The notes: generated by a model not told the origin, from the letters alone. A stretch of 64,000 bases of DNA from Gonocerus acuteangulatus (GCA_946811695.1 OX328131.1:10681832-10745831); one strand, 5' to 3'; positions 24,785-39,383 are shown, counted from the stretch's first letter. Translations and numbers: made by a program.

Positions 24785-24960
24785 ATGTATTGCAAATTTT
24801 TATTGTTAGTAGAGATATGAATGCTGAGTAGATATATGGAAAGCAGATAAGATAAGGATCAGAAGGTGGGAAAAGGCGTGCAAAACCTAACTACATACTT
24901 CCTGCTGTAAGTAAGGATAGGAGAGAACCTCAGCCATCATTAACATATCATTAGGGGAAT

Positions 24961-24997
24961 TATAAGAACTGGCAGAAGAGCAGTTGGTAAATCATTC
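24961..24997 (+). promoter_or_regulatory. candidate core promoter of the takeout-like gene
   Basis: TATAAGAA at 24961-24968 lies 33 bases upstream of the A in TCATTC (24992-24997). TCATTC fits the arthropod initiator consensus TCAKTY. This would give a 30-nt 5' UTR before the ATG at 25024. Spacing is close to the usual 30-31. Inference only. Confidence 0.45.
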
Positions 24998-25023
24998 GTT
25001 ATCATTCCATTGGATCATCAGCC

Positions 25024-25090
25024 ATGAATCGACTTGTTGGCATTTCGCTGCTAGTTCTCTCCCATATCTTGCCAGCCGAGCTTGCTCTTC
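25024..25090 (+). CDS. takeout-like gene exon 1 (signal peptide)
   Basis: ATG at 25024 starts a hydrophobic leader. The donor is GTGAGT at 25091. The exon ends after the first base of codon 23. Confidence 0.8.
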
Positions 25091-28000
25091 GTGAGTAGAA
25101 CATTACATTTTACATATTTCCAAGAATGTCTACTGTATTTTCCAAATGATTTGCAACATTATATTAAGAGATTTTACACAAAAACACACAATAATCATGA
25201 CTAATAAGGCTTATTGGAACTTTTAGAGGGACTTCAACTATTGAGGTTGCACTGATGACAGATTTTCACGGTGAAACTAAAAATTATAACAAAAAAAGAA
25301 AATGATTTCTCACAGCTCTCAAAAGATTGCAGTCCAGAATAAGCACCAATTTCATGGGCGTATATAAGGGGGGGGGGCTGCAGCCCCTCCCGAAATTTTT
25401 ATTTGATGGTAAAAACTTGTCGTAAAACATTTAAAAATAAATTAAATAAGATCACTTAGTTCATAAAAAATATTTTATTTTACGTGTAATAGCGTTTTAG
25501 TTGCCTGAAACTATTCCAAGCTCTGAATTTTTAGTATTCCACACTCCAGAAATGGTCTCAGCCCCCCCCCGAAATGATTTTCTATATACGCCCATGACCA
25601 ATTTGCACAATAACTCCGCGCTACATCAAACAGGATGATACTTCCGACTGATTACTGCTATCTTATATATGACAAAGGTGCCATATAATTATGAAGGGGG
25701 TTTAGTTCGGAACCAAATCAATAAATTTGCTTGTACTGGCCGTTATTTGTACTTCCTTGCAATGAATTCCTTAAATTTATTTTCAGCAGATATGCCAATT
25801 ATTTGCGGTTATTGTGTATAATTTCCCAAGTCAATACATTAGCCGCAAATTACTCTTTCTAGACAATTAATTCATCAATTAATGTACCTCAAGAGAGTAT
25901 ATAACAAATAAAATGTTAACTTTGGTGCATGAAATTTTGATTTTATTTTTCAGCTTTTGGCTGGCAATACTGCGACAGAAACCATCCTGAAAGAAATGAA
26001 TGCCTGAGAGATGCTATTGATGGAGCAATCCAATCGCTTTGGGCAGGTAAATATTGACATCTCTCAAGTAACAATCCTTGACAGTATTCCTCTATATTTC
26101 CTTGATATTACTACCACGATAGGATATCCTCCAGGTGCTCCTCGACAGTTGTTACTTCCTCAAGCTCAACATTACTCCCCCGATAATATTTCCTCAGAAT
26201 ATTCCACAACAGTAGGCACTACACAACCTTAATCATAATGATGATAATAGTATTTGCTCAAAATACTCCTTGTACTTTTATCGAAGAGTATTCGTCTTTG
26301 TTACTTCCATGACAATCCAACTCAACTCTACTCCCACGATAATATTTCCTCAGAATATTCCACAAAAGTAGGTTCTACACAACCTTAATCATAATGATGA
26401 AAATAGTATTTCCTCAAAATACTCCTCAAGAGTATTCGTCTTTGTTACTTCCATGACAGTACAACTCAACATTACTCCCACGATAATATTTCCTAAGAAT
26501 ATTCCACAACAGTACTACAAAACCTTAATCATAATGATGATAATAGTTTTTCCTCAGAATACTCCTCAAGAGTATTCGTCTTTGTTACTTCCATGACAGT
26601 ACAACTCAACATTACTCCCACGATAATATTTCCTAAGAATATTCCACAACAGTACTACAAAACCTTAATCATAATGATGATAATAGTATTTCCTCAGAAT
26701 ACTCCTCAAGAGTATTCGACTTTGTTACTTCCATGACAATACAACTCAACATTACTCCAACGATAATACTTCCTCAGAATATTCCACAACAGTAGGTTCT
26801 ACACAACCTTAATCATAATGATGATAATAGTATTTCCTCAGAATACTCCTGAAGTGTATTCGACTTTGTTACTTCCATGACAGTACAACTCAACATTACT
26901 CCAACGATAATATTTCCTCAGAATATTCCACAACAGTAGGTTCTACACAACCTTAATCATAATGATGATAATAGTATTTCCTCAGAATACTCCTGAAGAG
27001 TATTCGTCTTTGTTACTTCCATGGCAGTACAACTCAACATTACTCCCACCATAATATTTCCTAAGAATATTCCACAAAAGTAGGTTCTACACAACCTTAA
27101 TCATAATGATGAAAATAGTATTTCCTCAAAATACTCCTCAAGAGTATTCGTCTTTGTTACTTCCATGACAATACAACTCAACATTACTCCAACGATAATA
27201 CTTCCTCAGAATATTCCACAACAGTAGGTTCTACACAACCTTAATCATAATGATGATAATAGTATTTCCTCAGAATACTCCTGAAGTGTATTCGACTTTG
27301 TTACTTCCATGGCAGTACAACTCAACATTACTCCCACCATAATATTTCCTAAGAATATTCCACAACAGTACTACAAAACCTTAATCATAATGATGATAAT
27401 AGTATTTCCTCAGAATACTCCTGAAGAGTATTCGACTTTGTTACTTCCATGACACTACAACTCAACTTTACTCCCACGATAATATTTCCTCAGAATATTT
27501 CACAGTAGTAGGTACTACAAAACCTTAATCATAATGATGATAATAGTATTTCCTCAGAATACTCCTCAAGAGTATTCGTCTTTGTTACTTCCATGACAGT
27601 ACAACTCAACATTACTCCAACGATAATATTTCCTCAGAATATTCCACAACAGTAGGTTCTACACAACCTTAATCATAATGATGATAATAGTATTTCCTCA
27701 AAATACTCCTCAAGAGTATTCGTCTTTGTTACTTCCATGACAGTACAACTCAACATTACTCCAACGATAATATTTCCTCAGAATATTCCACAACAGTAGG
27801 TTCTACACAACCTTAATCATAATGATGATAATAGTATTTCCTCAGAATACTCCTGAAGAGTATTCGTCTTTGTTACTTCCATGGCAGTACAACTCAATAT
27901 TACTCCCACCATAATATTTCCTAAGAATATTCCACAACAGTACTACAAAACCTTAATCATAATGATGATAATAGTATTTCCTCAGAATACTCCTCAAGAG

Positions 28001-31000
28001 TATTCGTCTTTGTTACTTCCATGACAGTACAACTCAACATTACTTCCATGATAATAGTTCCTCACATACTCCTCGACAGTATTCCTTATTATTACTTTGT
28101 CAAAAGTATTCCTCATTGTTACTTCCTTGACAGTGTAGCTCATTATTACTGTCTTGATAATGTTTCCTCACAATACTCCTCAATAGTATTCGTCTTTGTT
28201 ACTTCCACGACAGTACAACTCAACATTACTTCCATGATAATATTTCCTTGTATACTCCTCGACAGTATTCCTTATTATTACTTTGTCAAAAGTATTTCTC
28301 ATTGTTACTTACTTATTACTGTCTTGATAATATTTCCTCAGAATACTCCTCAAGAGTATCATCACTTCCACGATAATATTTCCTGCGGATACTCCTCGAC
28401 AGTATTTCACAAAATTACTCTCTTGATATGTGCCTGGAGTGATAGGAGCTCACACCTATTTTCTATGACTTGTAATCAAACATTTGGTGCCAAAACCCGG
28501 GATTTAGTGCAGTGCTGAGAAAATTTGAAGCTAGGCAGGTTTGTTTGAATACTGAACGCTACCTGTAGTACAGTTTTGTAATTTTTTCAGAAAATTATTA
28601 TTTTTTTTGTATGCTTCATTGAAGCCAGAGTTAATTTGGATATTGTGATGAACCAGAATAAATATCTTATTTTTGTCTCGAAAATAATTGTTTTATTTGC
28701 GCCTTAGAATGTTACATCTAGTGAGCTAAATCTGTACGCAATAAAAATGATATACAAAAAAATCAGGCATTTTTGGATAATTTTTAATATATAATTGGTC
28801 ATTAAGTGGTTAATATATTATAAATGAGAAATTTCACCAAAAATGTTCACAAAAAATAAATAAATAAAATTCATCAAAGTAATTTAAGAATTCGCTGTCA
28901 AAAGTGGTGTCTCCTAAGTTTTAATAACAATTCTTTTTTATGGGAAGTTGGTAACAGCTTTAGTCAGTCCTCAAATATATTTTTATTTTCAAGCTACATA
29001 GGGTGCAGCATGGCACACACTTTTCTATTTAAAATTTTTTACAGAAACGTTTCGGCTATAAGCCATTTTCAATCTGTTGAATATAATATATGGCTTATAG
29101 CCGAAACGTTTCTGTAACAAATGTTAAATATGTAGCTTGAAAATAAAAAATATGTCTGAGGACTGAATAATGCTACTACCAACTTCCTACAAATTCTTAG
29201 TGTTCAACTTAGGATCAAATACAGGTTCAAAACCCGAGCAAGCACTAAAGATTTTTTCTTCTAGTGTCATCGTCCGAGGGTTGGACTTGGGCTAACAGAT
29301 CGTCCCAAGGCTCACCCAGCCTTTAATTAATTAATTAATGGGTGCATACAAAGGGAAAAATCAGAGGACCGGACCATAGTACTGACCACACTATCTCCCT
29401 AGTGTGCCGTAATGTCGAGGATCAGATTTCTCTAGAGTATCTGCCCCTCTGTGCCCTTTGCGGCCTGTTATGGGACTGATTTTTTTCTAAATTTTTAAAA
29501 TTGTAAATATTATTTTGGAATGTTCCATTCTCTCCAGAGAACACTGAAAATAAAATGATAAAAGATTTTTTTAGAAAGGATTCCATTCTAGGTTCTCCAC
29601 TCCTCAATCATTCCATCTATACATACATGTACATATCTGTCAAATTAATACTATATCTTTTCCATTGTTAACATGAGATTGTTTGTAGGAAACAAAGAAC
29701 TTGGGGTGCCAGTACTTGATCCACTGCGGTTTGGAGAAGTTCCAGCTGGTGGTAAGCATATTGGACCAGTGGAGATTGATTTCGTTTATAAGGATTATAC
29801 GCTCTCCAACGTAAAATGTTTACAAACAAGCAGCGTAGAGTAAGTTTTCATTCATCTTACTAGCAATTATATAATAAACAACAAATATGATAAATATGGG
29901 TGGTAACCTGGAGAAAACCATCCCAAAAATCTCTGCAATGTATAGGTGGATGTTAAAATTTAAATAAATCAATATATAGGAGGTAAGGTCCAAATGTTTC
30001 CGGCCTGGGATAGAAGGAAAGGTGAAAGAAAAAAACTGGTTTTACTGTTTTTCAATATATTCTCCTCTAAGTTCAACACACTTAATACAACGCTTTGGCA
30101 ACATTTCTATACCATGAAAAAAAAAAAAAATTTTCTTCTTTGTTAAAAAAATGTTCTTCCACTGCTGCTTAAAGCTCTTTGTCGGTGTTAAATCGCCTTC
30201 CACAAAGGTCAGATTTTAACTTTGAGAAAAGGTAGAAATTGCTAGGGGCCAAGTCTGGGCTGTAGGGTGGATGAGAGATTTCTTGGAATCCACAGTCCTT
30301 CACAGCGGCCTTGGAAATAAATACTGTGTGGACGGAGGCATTGTCGTGAAGGAGGCGGACACCTCTGCTTAACTTCCCTCGCCTCTTCTCTTTAATGGCT
30401 TCTCGTAACTGGTGAAGTAGGGCTGCATAATACTCACCATTCATTGTGGTATTCCTTTCTTTAAAATCAATCAGTAGTATTCCTTTACAGTCCCAAAAAA
30501 TTGTGGCCATTACCTTTTTTGTTGACTGCATGACTTTTGCCTTTAAAGGAGGCGCTTCTCCTGGTCTTTTCCATTCCATGGACTCTCTTTTGCTGAGTGG
30601 GTCATAATATAGAACCATTGTCTCTTCCCCAGTTACAATTGAGTCCAAAAAATTCCTTGGGTCGGCTTTATACTCGCGTAAAAATTCATTGCAGCAGTGA
30701 ACTCGTTCCTGTTTTTGAGCAGCTGAAAGAATTTTTGGAACCCATCTTGCACTAACCTTGTTCATATGCAAATGTTTTTTGATGATACTCAAAACACTTG
30801 TTTTTGAAAGCCCTAACCTCGCTGCTATTTCCTTGGTTTTTAGTCGCCGGTCAGACAGCAATTCAGATTCCACAAGTTGGATTGTTTCAGAAGTGACGGG
30901 ACTTGGGTCATCTTCTAGACTTTCTCTCCCTAACTTAAATAATTTTGCCCATTCTTTCACTGTGGAATACGAGGGGGAGGACTGCCCGTATACACAATCC

Positions 31001-34000
31001 AAGCGCTCTTTAATTTGCGCAGGAGTAAGACCCTCTTTACAAAAGAATTTAATTACCGCACGGTACTCGAATTTGAACATTGTAAAAATGGGGAGTTTCC
31101 TTCAAGGCTGGACACTGACTGACAAGACTGAGGAAGTGCGGGCGATGGGTATGGAGTGAGCAGGCATGGACCTGCATAAGCGTGCAGGTCCCGGCACATT
31201 TGAAGGAGGGGAAGCAGGACAGGCCGGAAACTTATGGACCTTACTACGTATGTAATCAGTTTTTGGGGGAAGAGACTACCTCAAAATATTACGTCATTTG
31301 AAGAACATTCGTCCAATTTCCCTGTAATGGGTGATTCCTCTCTTCAAGAACAAATTGCATATATTCTTGTTCTCTTATTTTGTAGCGAGGTTTTCCTTGC
31401 CTTTGGCTACATCATAGGGGATGTTTATTTTAGTCACTTATAAAACCCTAATTATAATTTCTTCCAAATATTCTTATTATTAATAAATGCTCCCTCAGGC
31501 CCCTCCTCGTATATATGCCCATGAATAGAATCAAAGCTTGCGCAGTGGCCATGTATGAAAAATATGACTCTATGTGTCACAAAAAAGTGTCCGCTGATAA
31601 TAATCTGAAATAGTTTAGAAATTGAAAAGAGCCATACCTTTTCTCAGTTTTGTAGGTGTTGCTTTGCTCCACGGTGTGTTTACTTTTTGCTGATTGTGTC
31701 GTAGATTTATTTGTTTCATGTATCTCAACTGCACAATTAATTTCATAATTAATGTGTATGATAGATATCTTGTTTGAAAGTAATTAGTTCTGCAAAAGCC
31801 AAGGGTAGGAGAAGACCGCATGTGTCACAAAAAAAGTGACTGCTGGTGTTCGTGCATGCGCAGTGGCGTTCACGCATGCATATTGGCCATGTACGAAAAA
31901 GATGACTGTATGTTATAGGATACATTACATAGGTTTATCGGGTGGACCCAGCGTTACAAAAAAAGAAGTCACAAGAAGTCCGCTGGTGTTGGTGCATGCA
32001 CGGTAGCCATTTATGAAAAAGAATACTATATATTATACAGCACTTTACATAGGCTTGTTGGGTGGACCTAGGCGGCCAAAAAAGGTGTCCGCTGGCGTTC
32101 GTGCATGCGCAGTGGCCATTTACAAAAAAGAAGACTGTATGTTATAGAGTACATTTAATACGTTTGTCGGGTGGACCTAAGCATTACGAAAAAGTGTCTC
32201 AAAAATGTATCCACTGGCGTTCATGCTGTGTGGTGGCCATGTACGATAAAGAAGACTCCAAACCCCAAAGCATATTTATGTTCCTGAATTTGAGCAGAAG
32301 GCTCTAAATGAAATAATTTTTTAAAAATCTAGTTTTATTAACTTGTGAAAATAATTCCAAGATCACTAATTGTAAGAAAAATTATGGCTTAATTATTATT
32401 AAGCCATTAATTTCCTTACAGGATAGATGGGAGAAATTTAAAAATAGAACTACACATCCCTGAAATTTTGAAGGTGAGAAGTCCATATACTATAAGCGGA
32501 AAGATATACGGCCAACCTTTGGTTGGAGAAGGAGACTCCTTAACGGAAGTTTGTAAGTACATTTTAAATAATTCTTTTGTCTTGAGTTTAATGTTTTTTG
32601 GAAGTCAGGGATCGTTGGGATTTGGCTGAGAGAAAAAACTGTCAAATATCCAAGAAAAATCTATATTGAACGTTTTGAATGCACTTTGGCAGCCTTCTTC
32701 AGCTAAAAAAATAAATAAATATACATAATTAAAAATGATAAGGTCTGTGTTACATTTTGGTTTTTCAGACTTTGTCATCAGATTCAGGGGTTATGCCTGT
32801 ATGGCCGATGACAAAGACTGACAAACCAAAATGTAAACATTGTAACACAGACATATCAACCGACTTAACTTGGACATTCCACATGACCTGACAGATAAAC
32901 TTTCTGAAGGTAGCCAACATATTGATACAGTAACATATTAAAATACTGACCTATTTGAAAAGAATGACATATTTGACAAAATATAGACTTCACAAACAGC
33001 CTGGGGCAAATGGTTACATAATCATAAGTAGTACAATTCCCTTCTACTTACAATAAACTCACAACACCACAGAATATTTATGTTTTACATTTTATTATAA
33101 TCTTCTTTTTTAAATCGATAATTTTTAATGATTTTTTTGGAGTGGTATCGATTTGTGCAGCCCCTACATTGGCTCACACTTAGGAAAATATGCTATTCGC
33201 CATAGATGCGGAGTATCGACAAAATAAGTAAAAATGATAATAATCAAAACAGTAATCCTTTTAACATCATGACAATAAATTAAGAAAAAAAAAAAAAAAT
33301 CAGTCCCGTAACAGGCCACAAGGGCCCAGATGGGCAGATACTGTAGAGGTATTTGATTCTTGACCATACGGCACACTAGGGAGATAGTGTGGTCAATACT
33401 ATGCTCCGGCCGCCTGATTTTCCCCTTGGCTGCTTCGACTGCTAGTCATTAGCACCCAAGGTACCCATTATTAATTAAATTAATTAAAGGCTGGGTGAGC
33501 CTAGGGACGATCTGGGACCCCAAATCCAACCCTCGAACGGCAGCACTAGAAGAAAAAATCTTTAGTGCGTGCTCGGGTTTTGAACCTGATCCGCCAGTTC
33601 ATTAGTCGAGTGCTCTACCACTGAGCTAACCTCGCCCCCAAATTAAGAACAAATATTTTTTAAAGTTTTCATTAGGTAAACAAAGGTTTATTTTTTTATA
33701 TATATGAACAAATTGATGAATAGTTTTATCCAAAAGGTAGTTGCCAGTAAATATAAAATTATTTATTTATTTATTTATTTATTTCTCTTGCAAGACCGTA
33801 GCGATGGCGATTTACAAGAATGAATGTGTGCATGGAAACGTCAGCTTTTAAACGTTTAGAGTTTTAAATATAATAATTAAATTATGAATAAATTATAATA
33901 ATCTTATATATAAGTTTGGGGAAAATATAAAACCAAGTAAATTGATATGAAAGGAAAATGTAAAAAATAAATAAAATAAAATGTAAAAGAAATAATAATT

Positions 34001-37000
34001 CAAAAAACAAAAATAAAAATAACATCTTTAGTTAAATTTAGTTCATTTTAGTTAAATTTTGTCATATATACCTCTATAATGTAAATATTCAAATATTGTT
34101 TTCAAGTAATGGCTACCATCAGTCAGAAGTACTGTAAGGTCGGTAGGTATGTGTAAATGTTCTCGTCCTCTGCAGTCTGTAAGTAAATGTCTTATGGTCA
34201 GTAGTTCGTTACACTGTCTACATATTGGTACGTCTCTTTTAGTCATTAGGTGTCCGTGAGTAAGTAGAGAATGGCCAATTCGGAGTCGGGTTAAAACCAC
34301 CTCTTCTCTCCGGTTGTTTCTATGACTGGATGGCCATTCTACTACTGTCTGTTTAATTTGTCGCAGTTTATTGTCGCTGTTATTATTCCATTCTGTCTGC
34401 CATTGACCTAGTATCTCTTTTTTTAAATGTGCGGTTAGGTCTTCGTACGTTGTCTCAACTGTTTCTATAGTCTGTAGTGCAGTGGCTAACTTGGCTTGTC
34501 GGTCAACGTCTGTGCTTTGAGTAATGTCCACATGTCCTGGTAGCCATACTAGTGTTATGGATTTGTTTAAATTTTGGAGCCGTATGATTTCATTTAAAAT
34601 TTTTATAGCCAAAGGGTGTGTATTGTATGTATTCTGTAATGTTTTCAATGAGCTCAAAGAGTCTGTAAATAAAATAATCTTTTCCAAAACTGTCCGTTGT
34701 ATATTCCTTAAAGCTAGAAACATTGCCTGTAGCTCAGCAGAATATGAACTAGAGACTGTTGCTAGTTTCAGTTGGAAGACCTTTCCCCCTACAATAGCAG
34801 CAGCACCGGTTCCATGCTCAGTCCGAGAGCCATCACTGAAAGAGAAGAGGCTGTCAGGGTTACTGTTGAGAATTTCTTGGAAAAGTAATTTATAAATGTG
34901 TCTTGATGTTTCGTCTGATTTTTTATAGTTTGTCATTGTTGTGTCAATTGTCAAATTTTGTATTTTCCAAGGAGGGTTGTCAAGGAAAATGTTCGTATGT
35001 AAAGGCGTATCGGTATCGGGTATGTTTTTGATGTATTCTTCATACCTGACAATGAGAGGTGTTGGTCTAGTACGCTCTTGTATATATTTATTGTAGAATG
35101 GATTATTCAGAGCCATATTTGTGCAGGTAAAATTCAAATACTTATGCTTTAGGACGTACTTAATGCATAACGTCTCTCTTCTATATTTTAATGGAAATTC
35201 ACCTGCTTCTACATAAATACTGCTTATTGGACTAGACCTGAACGCTCCCGTTGCCAAGCGAAGTCCTGCGTTGTGGATAGGGTCTAACATTTTAAGAGCA
35301 CCGTCGCGGGCCGATGAGTATGCTACACAGCCGTAGTCCAGTAATGACCTGGTGTAGGCACGGTAAAACTTGAGCATAGAGCATCTGTCCGCTCCCCACT
35401 TAGTGTTGCTTAGAATTCTTAGCATATTCAGAGATCTCTTGCATCTAAGGACAAGATCTTTTAAATGGGGAATCCAAGTGAGCTTCTTATCAAATGTCAG
35501 CCCTAGAAATTTGATGTTGTCGCTGTTCTGTAATGTGGAGTTGTGTAATGTCAGGTTGGGATCTTGACAGCTTCTTCTCTTTGAGAATAATACACATCTA
35601 GACTTTTCATTAGATAATCTGAAACCCGTATTATTCTCCCACTGCTCTAATCTCTCTAATGTGAGTTGTATTTTATCACAAGCTGATTCAGAACTGCAGG
35701 ATGCATTATAAATTAATAAATCGTCTGCAAATAAACAATAACTCACGTCCTGAGGTACGAACTCACAGACTGAGTTCATTGCTATGTTGAAGAGCGTGGT
35801 ACTGAGAACTCCCCCTTGTGGGACACCATTTTCTTGTAAGAACTCCTCAGATAATTCCGATCCAATCCTGACCTGGAAGGATCTATTGTGTAGATAATTA
35901 TTGATGAACCTAAGCATATTACCTTGTATTCCCCATTCCGTTAATTTTGTTAGAATTAATCGCCTCCAAACTGTGTCATATGCTTTTTCAACATCTAATG
36001 CTACAGCTACAAGTACATTTTTGTTCAGGAAAGCATTGAGAATGTCATTCTCTAATCTGGTCAAGTGGTGTGTGGTGGAATGGTGGTGTTCCTAAAGCCA
36101 CATTGAAAAGGTGACAACAACTTATTCTTATCCAAGAACCACTGTAACCTTCTGGAAAGCATTTTTTCAAGTAATTTACAGACACAGCTGGTTAATGAAA
36201 CCGGGCGAAAACTTGATAGGGAGGTTGCATCTTTTCCTTGTTTTAAAATAGGAATCACAATAGAGTCTCTCCAAGAATCAGGGTAGGTTCCGGTCTCATA
36301 AATAGAATTAAAAATACGTAGAAGAGTGCTGAGAGCGCAGTCGGGCAAATTCTTTAACATTTGATAACATATTTGGTCTTTTCCTGGAGCAGTATTGGGT
36401 AAGTTAGTCAGTGCAAGTTTCAGTTCATGATTAGAAAATAAATCGTTCAAAGGATGATTGTAATTTGTAGTGATGTGTAAAGGTATAGTTTCTTTAGAGT
36501 CTTTGTACTGCTGAAACTCGTCAGTGTAATTTTGGGAACTAGAAACTTTACTGAAATGTGAGCCCAGTAAATTACACATCAGAGGAACATCAGTTGTCAG
36601 TGAGTTATTGTACTGTAGTGCAGTAATGGGTTGTTTGTATCTTCGGTGCAGTATTCTGTTTATTGTCGTCCATACTGTGTGTGCTGGAGTATTTACGTTT
36701 AGTCCTGTCAAAAAGTCTTTCCAAGATTGACGTTTACTGTTCTTGATTACCCACTGTGCTCTAGCCTTCTTCTTTTTATAATTTATGAGATTAATGTCTG
36801 AAGGGTTCCTACAAAACAGTCGAAGTGCCCTCTTTCGTTCTAAGACAGCTATTTTACACTCTTCGTTCCACCAAGGAGCTGGGGTTTTACTGTATTTGGG
36901 AGCAGTCTTCGGTATACTTCTGTCTGCACAGTTTATTATCAAGTTATTAAACTCAATCATGGTAGATACACTCAATCGATTTAAGGCTTGTGAAATTTCA

Positions 37001-39324
37001 TCCTTAAATAAAGCCCAATCAGCCTTACTCATGTTATATCTGCTTGGGGAGGTAAAATTAGGAATATTGTTTGGATGAGCGGATATTATAATCGGTGCAT
37101 GATCACTACCATAAAAATCGTCACAAACCTTCCACTGAAATCGGGTGTAGATATCAGGAGTGCAGACAGAAATATCTATGTGTGATAAAGTACCTGTTCG
37201 TGAGCAAAGATGTGTCGGCGATGTCGTGTTAAGAGGTATTAGGTCGAATTTGTCCAGTATTGCCTGTATTTGTAGTCCTCTAGTATTATATAATGGAGCG
37301 TGCCACATAGGACTGAGTGCGTTAACGTCTGATAAAAGTAAGAGTGGAGTCGGAAGTTGTGTAAGTAAGTCTTCAAGGTCATGTGAGTCTATTGGCTCCC
37401 CTGGTGGAAGATAGAGCGAACACACTGACATACGAAATGGGGCGTACACTGTAACAGCTACTGCTTGAACTCTAGTCTTTATTGGTATGATGCTGCTATG
37501 AATGGTATTTCCAACTAAAACAGCAACACCACCTGAAGCTTTGCCTCCGAGAGAGTAATCTCTCCTGTACATATTAAATCCTTGAAGAGAGGCTGGCTTA
37601 TTTGGGAGTAGATGGGTTTCTTGAAGGCCAATGATTTGAAATGATTCTTTACTTAACAAACACTTCAAATCATCTACGTGCCTGTAAAAACCGTTCATAT
37701 TCCACTGAGCAACAGTCATGTTAATGCTTAGCTTTAGGTAAGGGTGGTTTCTTTATGTTTAACACTTTTTGTGTTACAGACTCTTTTGTTTTTTCTGTAT
37801 GTGTAGTGTTTGTTTTAGGGATAATTATAGGATTAGCTGACGTTTCCATACAGACCTCCTTGCCGGTTACGCCTGAGAATCCTGCAGTCTCGTCTCCCAA
37901 GGACTTCGTATTGGTGGGTCGTCCTCGATATCGCCTTCCACGCTTACCAGGGTTCACATCGTCGTTATTCTTCGGACCTTCCAGTGAAGTTTCGCTAACT
38001 ACCTTTTCTTCCTCGTTATTGGGTAGGGTACTCAGCTCTCTACTAGTATGTTCCGAAGCTGTCAAGTCATTATTATTGGATTCAATCTGTTGTATCGGAC
38101 TCACTAATTTTCCGTGAGTTTCTGAAACTTTAAAACGTTGACTAATGACTTCTAACATTTTCTCCATATTTTGAAGCCTTGCTGACAACATTTTACACCC
38201 TGCACAAGGTAGTTCATTAGTCTTTCTGGCAACGTCTGAAAACAAAGGTGTTATATGTTTGGTAGTACACCTTTGTTTCGCCTGATTATAAGGAATATTT
38301 TCTTGCCTCATCATCCTTAAGATAGTCACCTCCTTCTGATAAACCTCGCAGTTCTTCGACCATGTTTCATGATCTCCTCCACACTGACAGCATTTAACTG
38401 GAGTCGAACAATCTCCTTCATGCCTTGCTTCACTGCAACGTCTGCATCTTGCTTCCTGTTCACACGATAACTTGGTGTGATGCATCCTCCAACAGTTGAA
38501 GCAGCGTCTAGGGAGAGGGAAGTACATGCGTACAGGTACCGATATGTAGCCTAGCTTTATCTTCTCAGGAAGGTTAGTACTATTAAATGTGGCTACATAC
38601 ATTGTCCTACGAGGAACAGATCTAGTCAGAAATCTTCGGATTTCCACAACATTTTGAGCTTTCAGTTCCTCTAGGATGACTTTATCATTGAATTGGTCGA
38701 TTTCATGACAGGAAAAAATTCCTTTAGAGAAATTCAATGCCTTATGAGGAAACACTGATATTTTATGCTCATAGAAATCCTTTTGTTTGATGAGAATCGA
38801 GGAAATATCCTCAGTAGGGGTCGTCACCAGGAGAGATCCGTCACTTTTCAATTTTCTTACATCAATGTTCTTGCCGAATTTGCTAAGCCATTTCTGAATA
38901 ACGAATGGACTTATGTTATTAAATGTAATTTTGTCACTACTAACCTTTATTACGAGGTATTTTAGGTTAGTCATGTTACTCCAATCGACAGAAAATTTAG
39001 ACATATCTACTTTGTAGTTCTGTGATGGCGGGTTGGTTAGGCTTTCATTGTGAGTCATTTTATTTCCAAAATCTTCGTACTTCAGTCAGTTCTATGGATT
39101 TTTTCTAAGAGAAAAAAAAATATAAAATTAAAAGAAGCTCAAAGTGAAACAATATGCAAAGAAACATTTCAGAAACAAAAGAAAGGACTACAAACCACAT
39201 AAGCTCCCAAGTAAAAGTATTTATTTTCTTTTTATTTAAAAAAAAAAAAAAAAAAGGTTTTCGCCATAGAGGCTGAGCATTAACAAAAAAAATAACAAAA
39301 AAAAATAATAAATAAAAATAAAAT

Positions 39325-39383
<59 letters not shown>

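Larger units (their letters stand above)
33761..39117 (-). mobile_element. full-length I-like non-LTR retrotransposon, 12-bp TSD, intron 4
   Basis: The 5357-bp element lies antisense to the host gene. It is flanked by a perfect 12-bp duplication AAATATAAAATT (33749-33760 and 39118-39129). It has a short 5' UTR, ORF1 (zinc knuckles), ORF2 (endonuclease, RT, RNase H, Cys/His tail), a 3' UTR and a (TAAA)n-type tail. The presence of RNase H and three knuckles in ORF1 places it in the I group. Only one frameshift was seen, so the insertion is young. Confidence 0.9.

Noticed and set aside
33560..33639. tRNA gene with perfect A and B boxes
   Set aside because: The segment is the head of SINE B. It has a target duplication and a SINE body, and does not give a proper cloverleaf. 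The same holds for 11760-11836 and 56740-56800.
34524..34895. + strand frames inside the I-like LINE (also 36785-37078 and 37755-38117)
   Set aside because: They are antisense shadows of ORF1 and ORF2, which carry the recognisable motifs.
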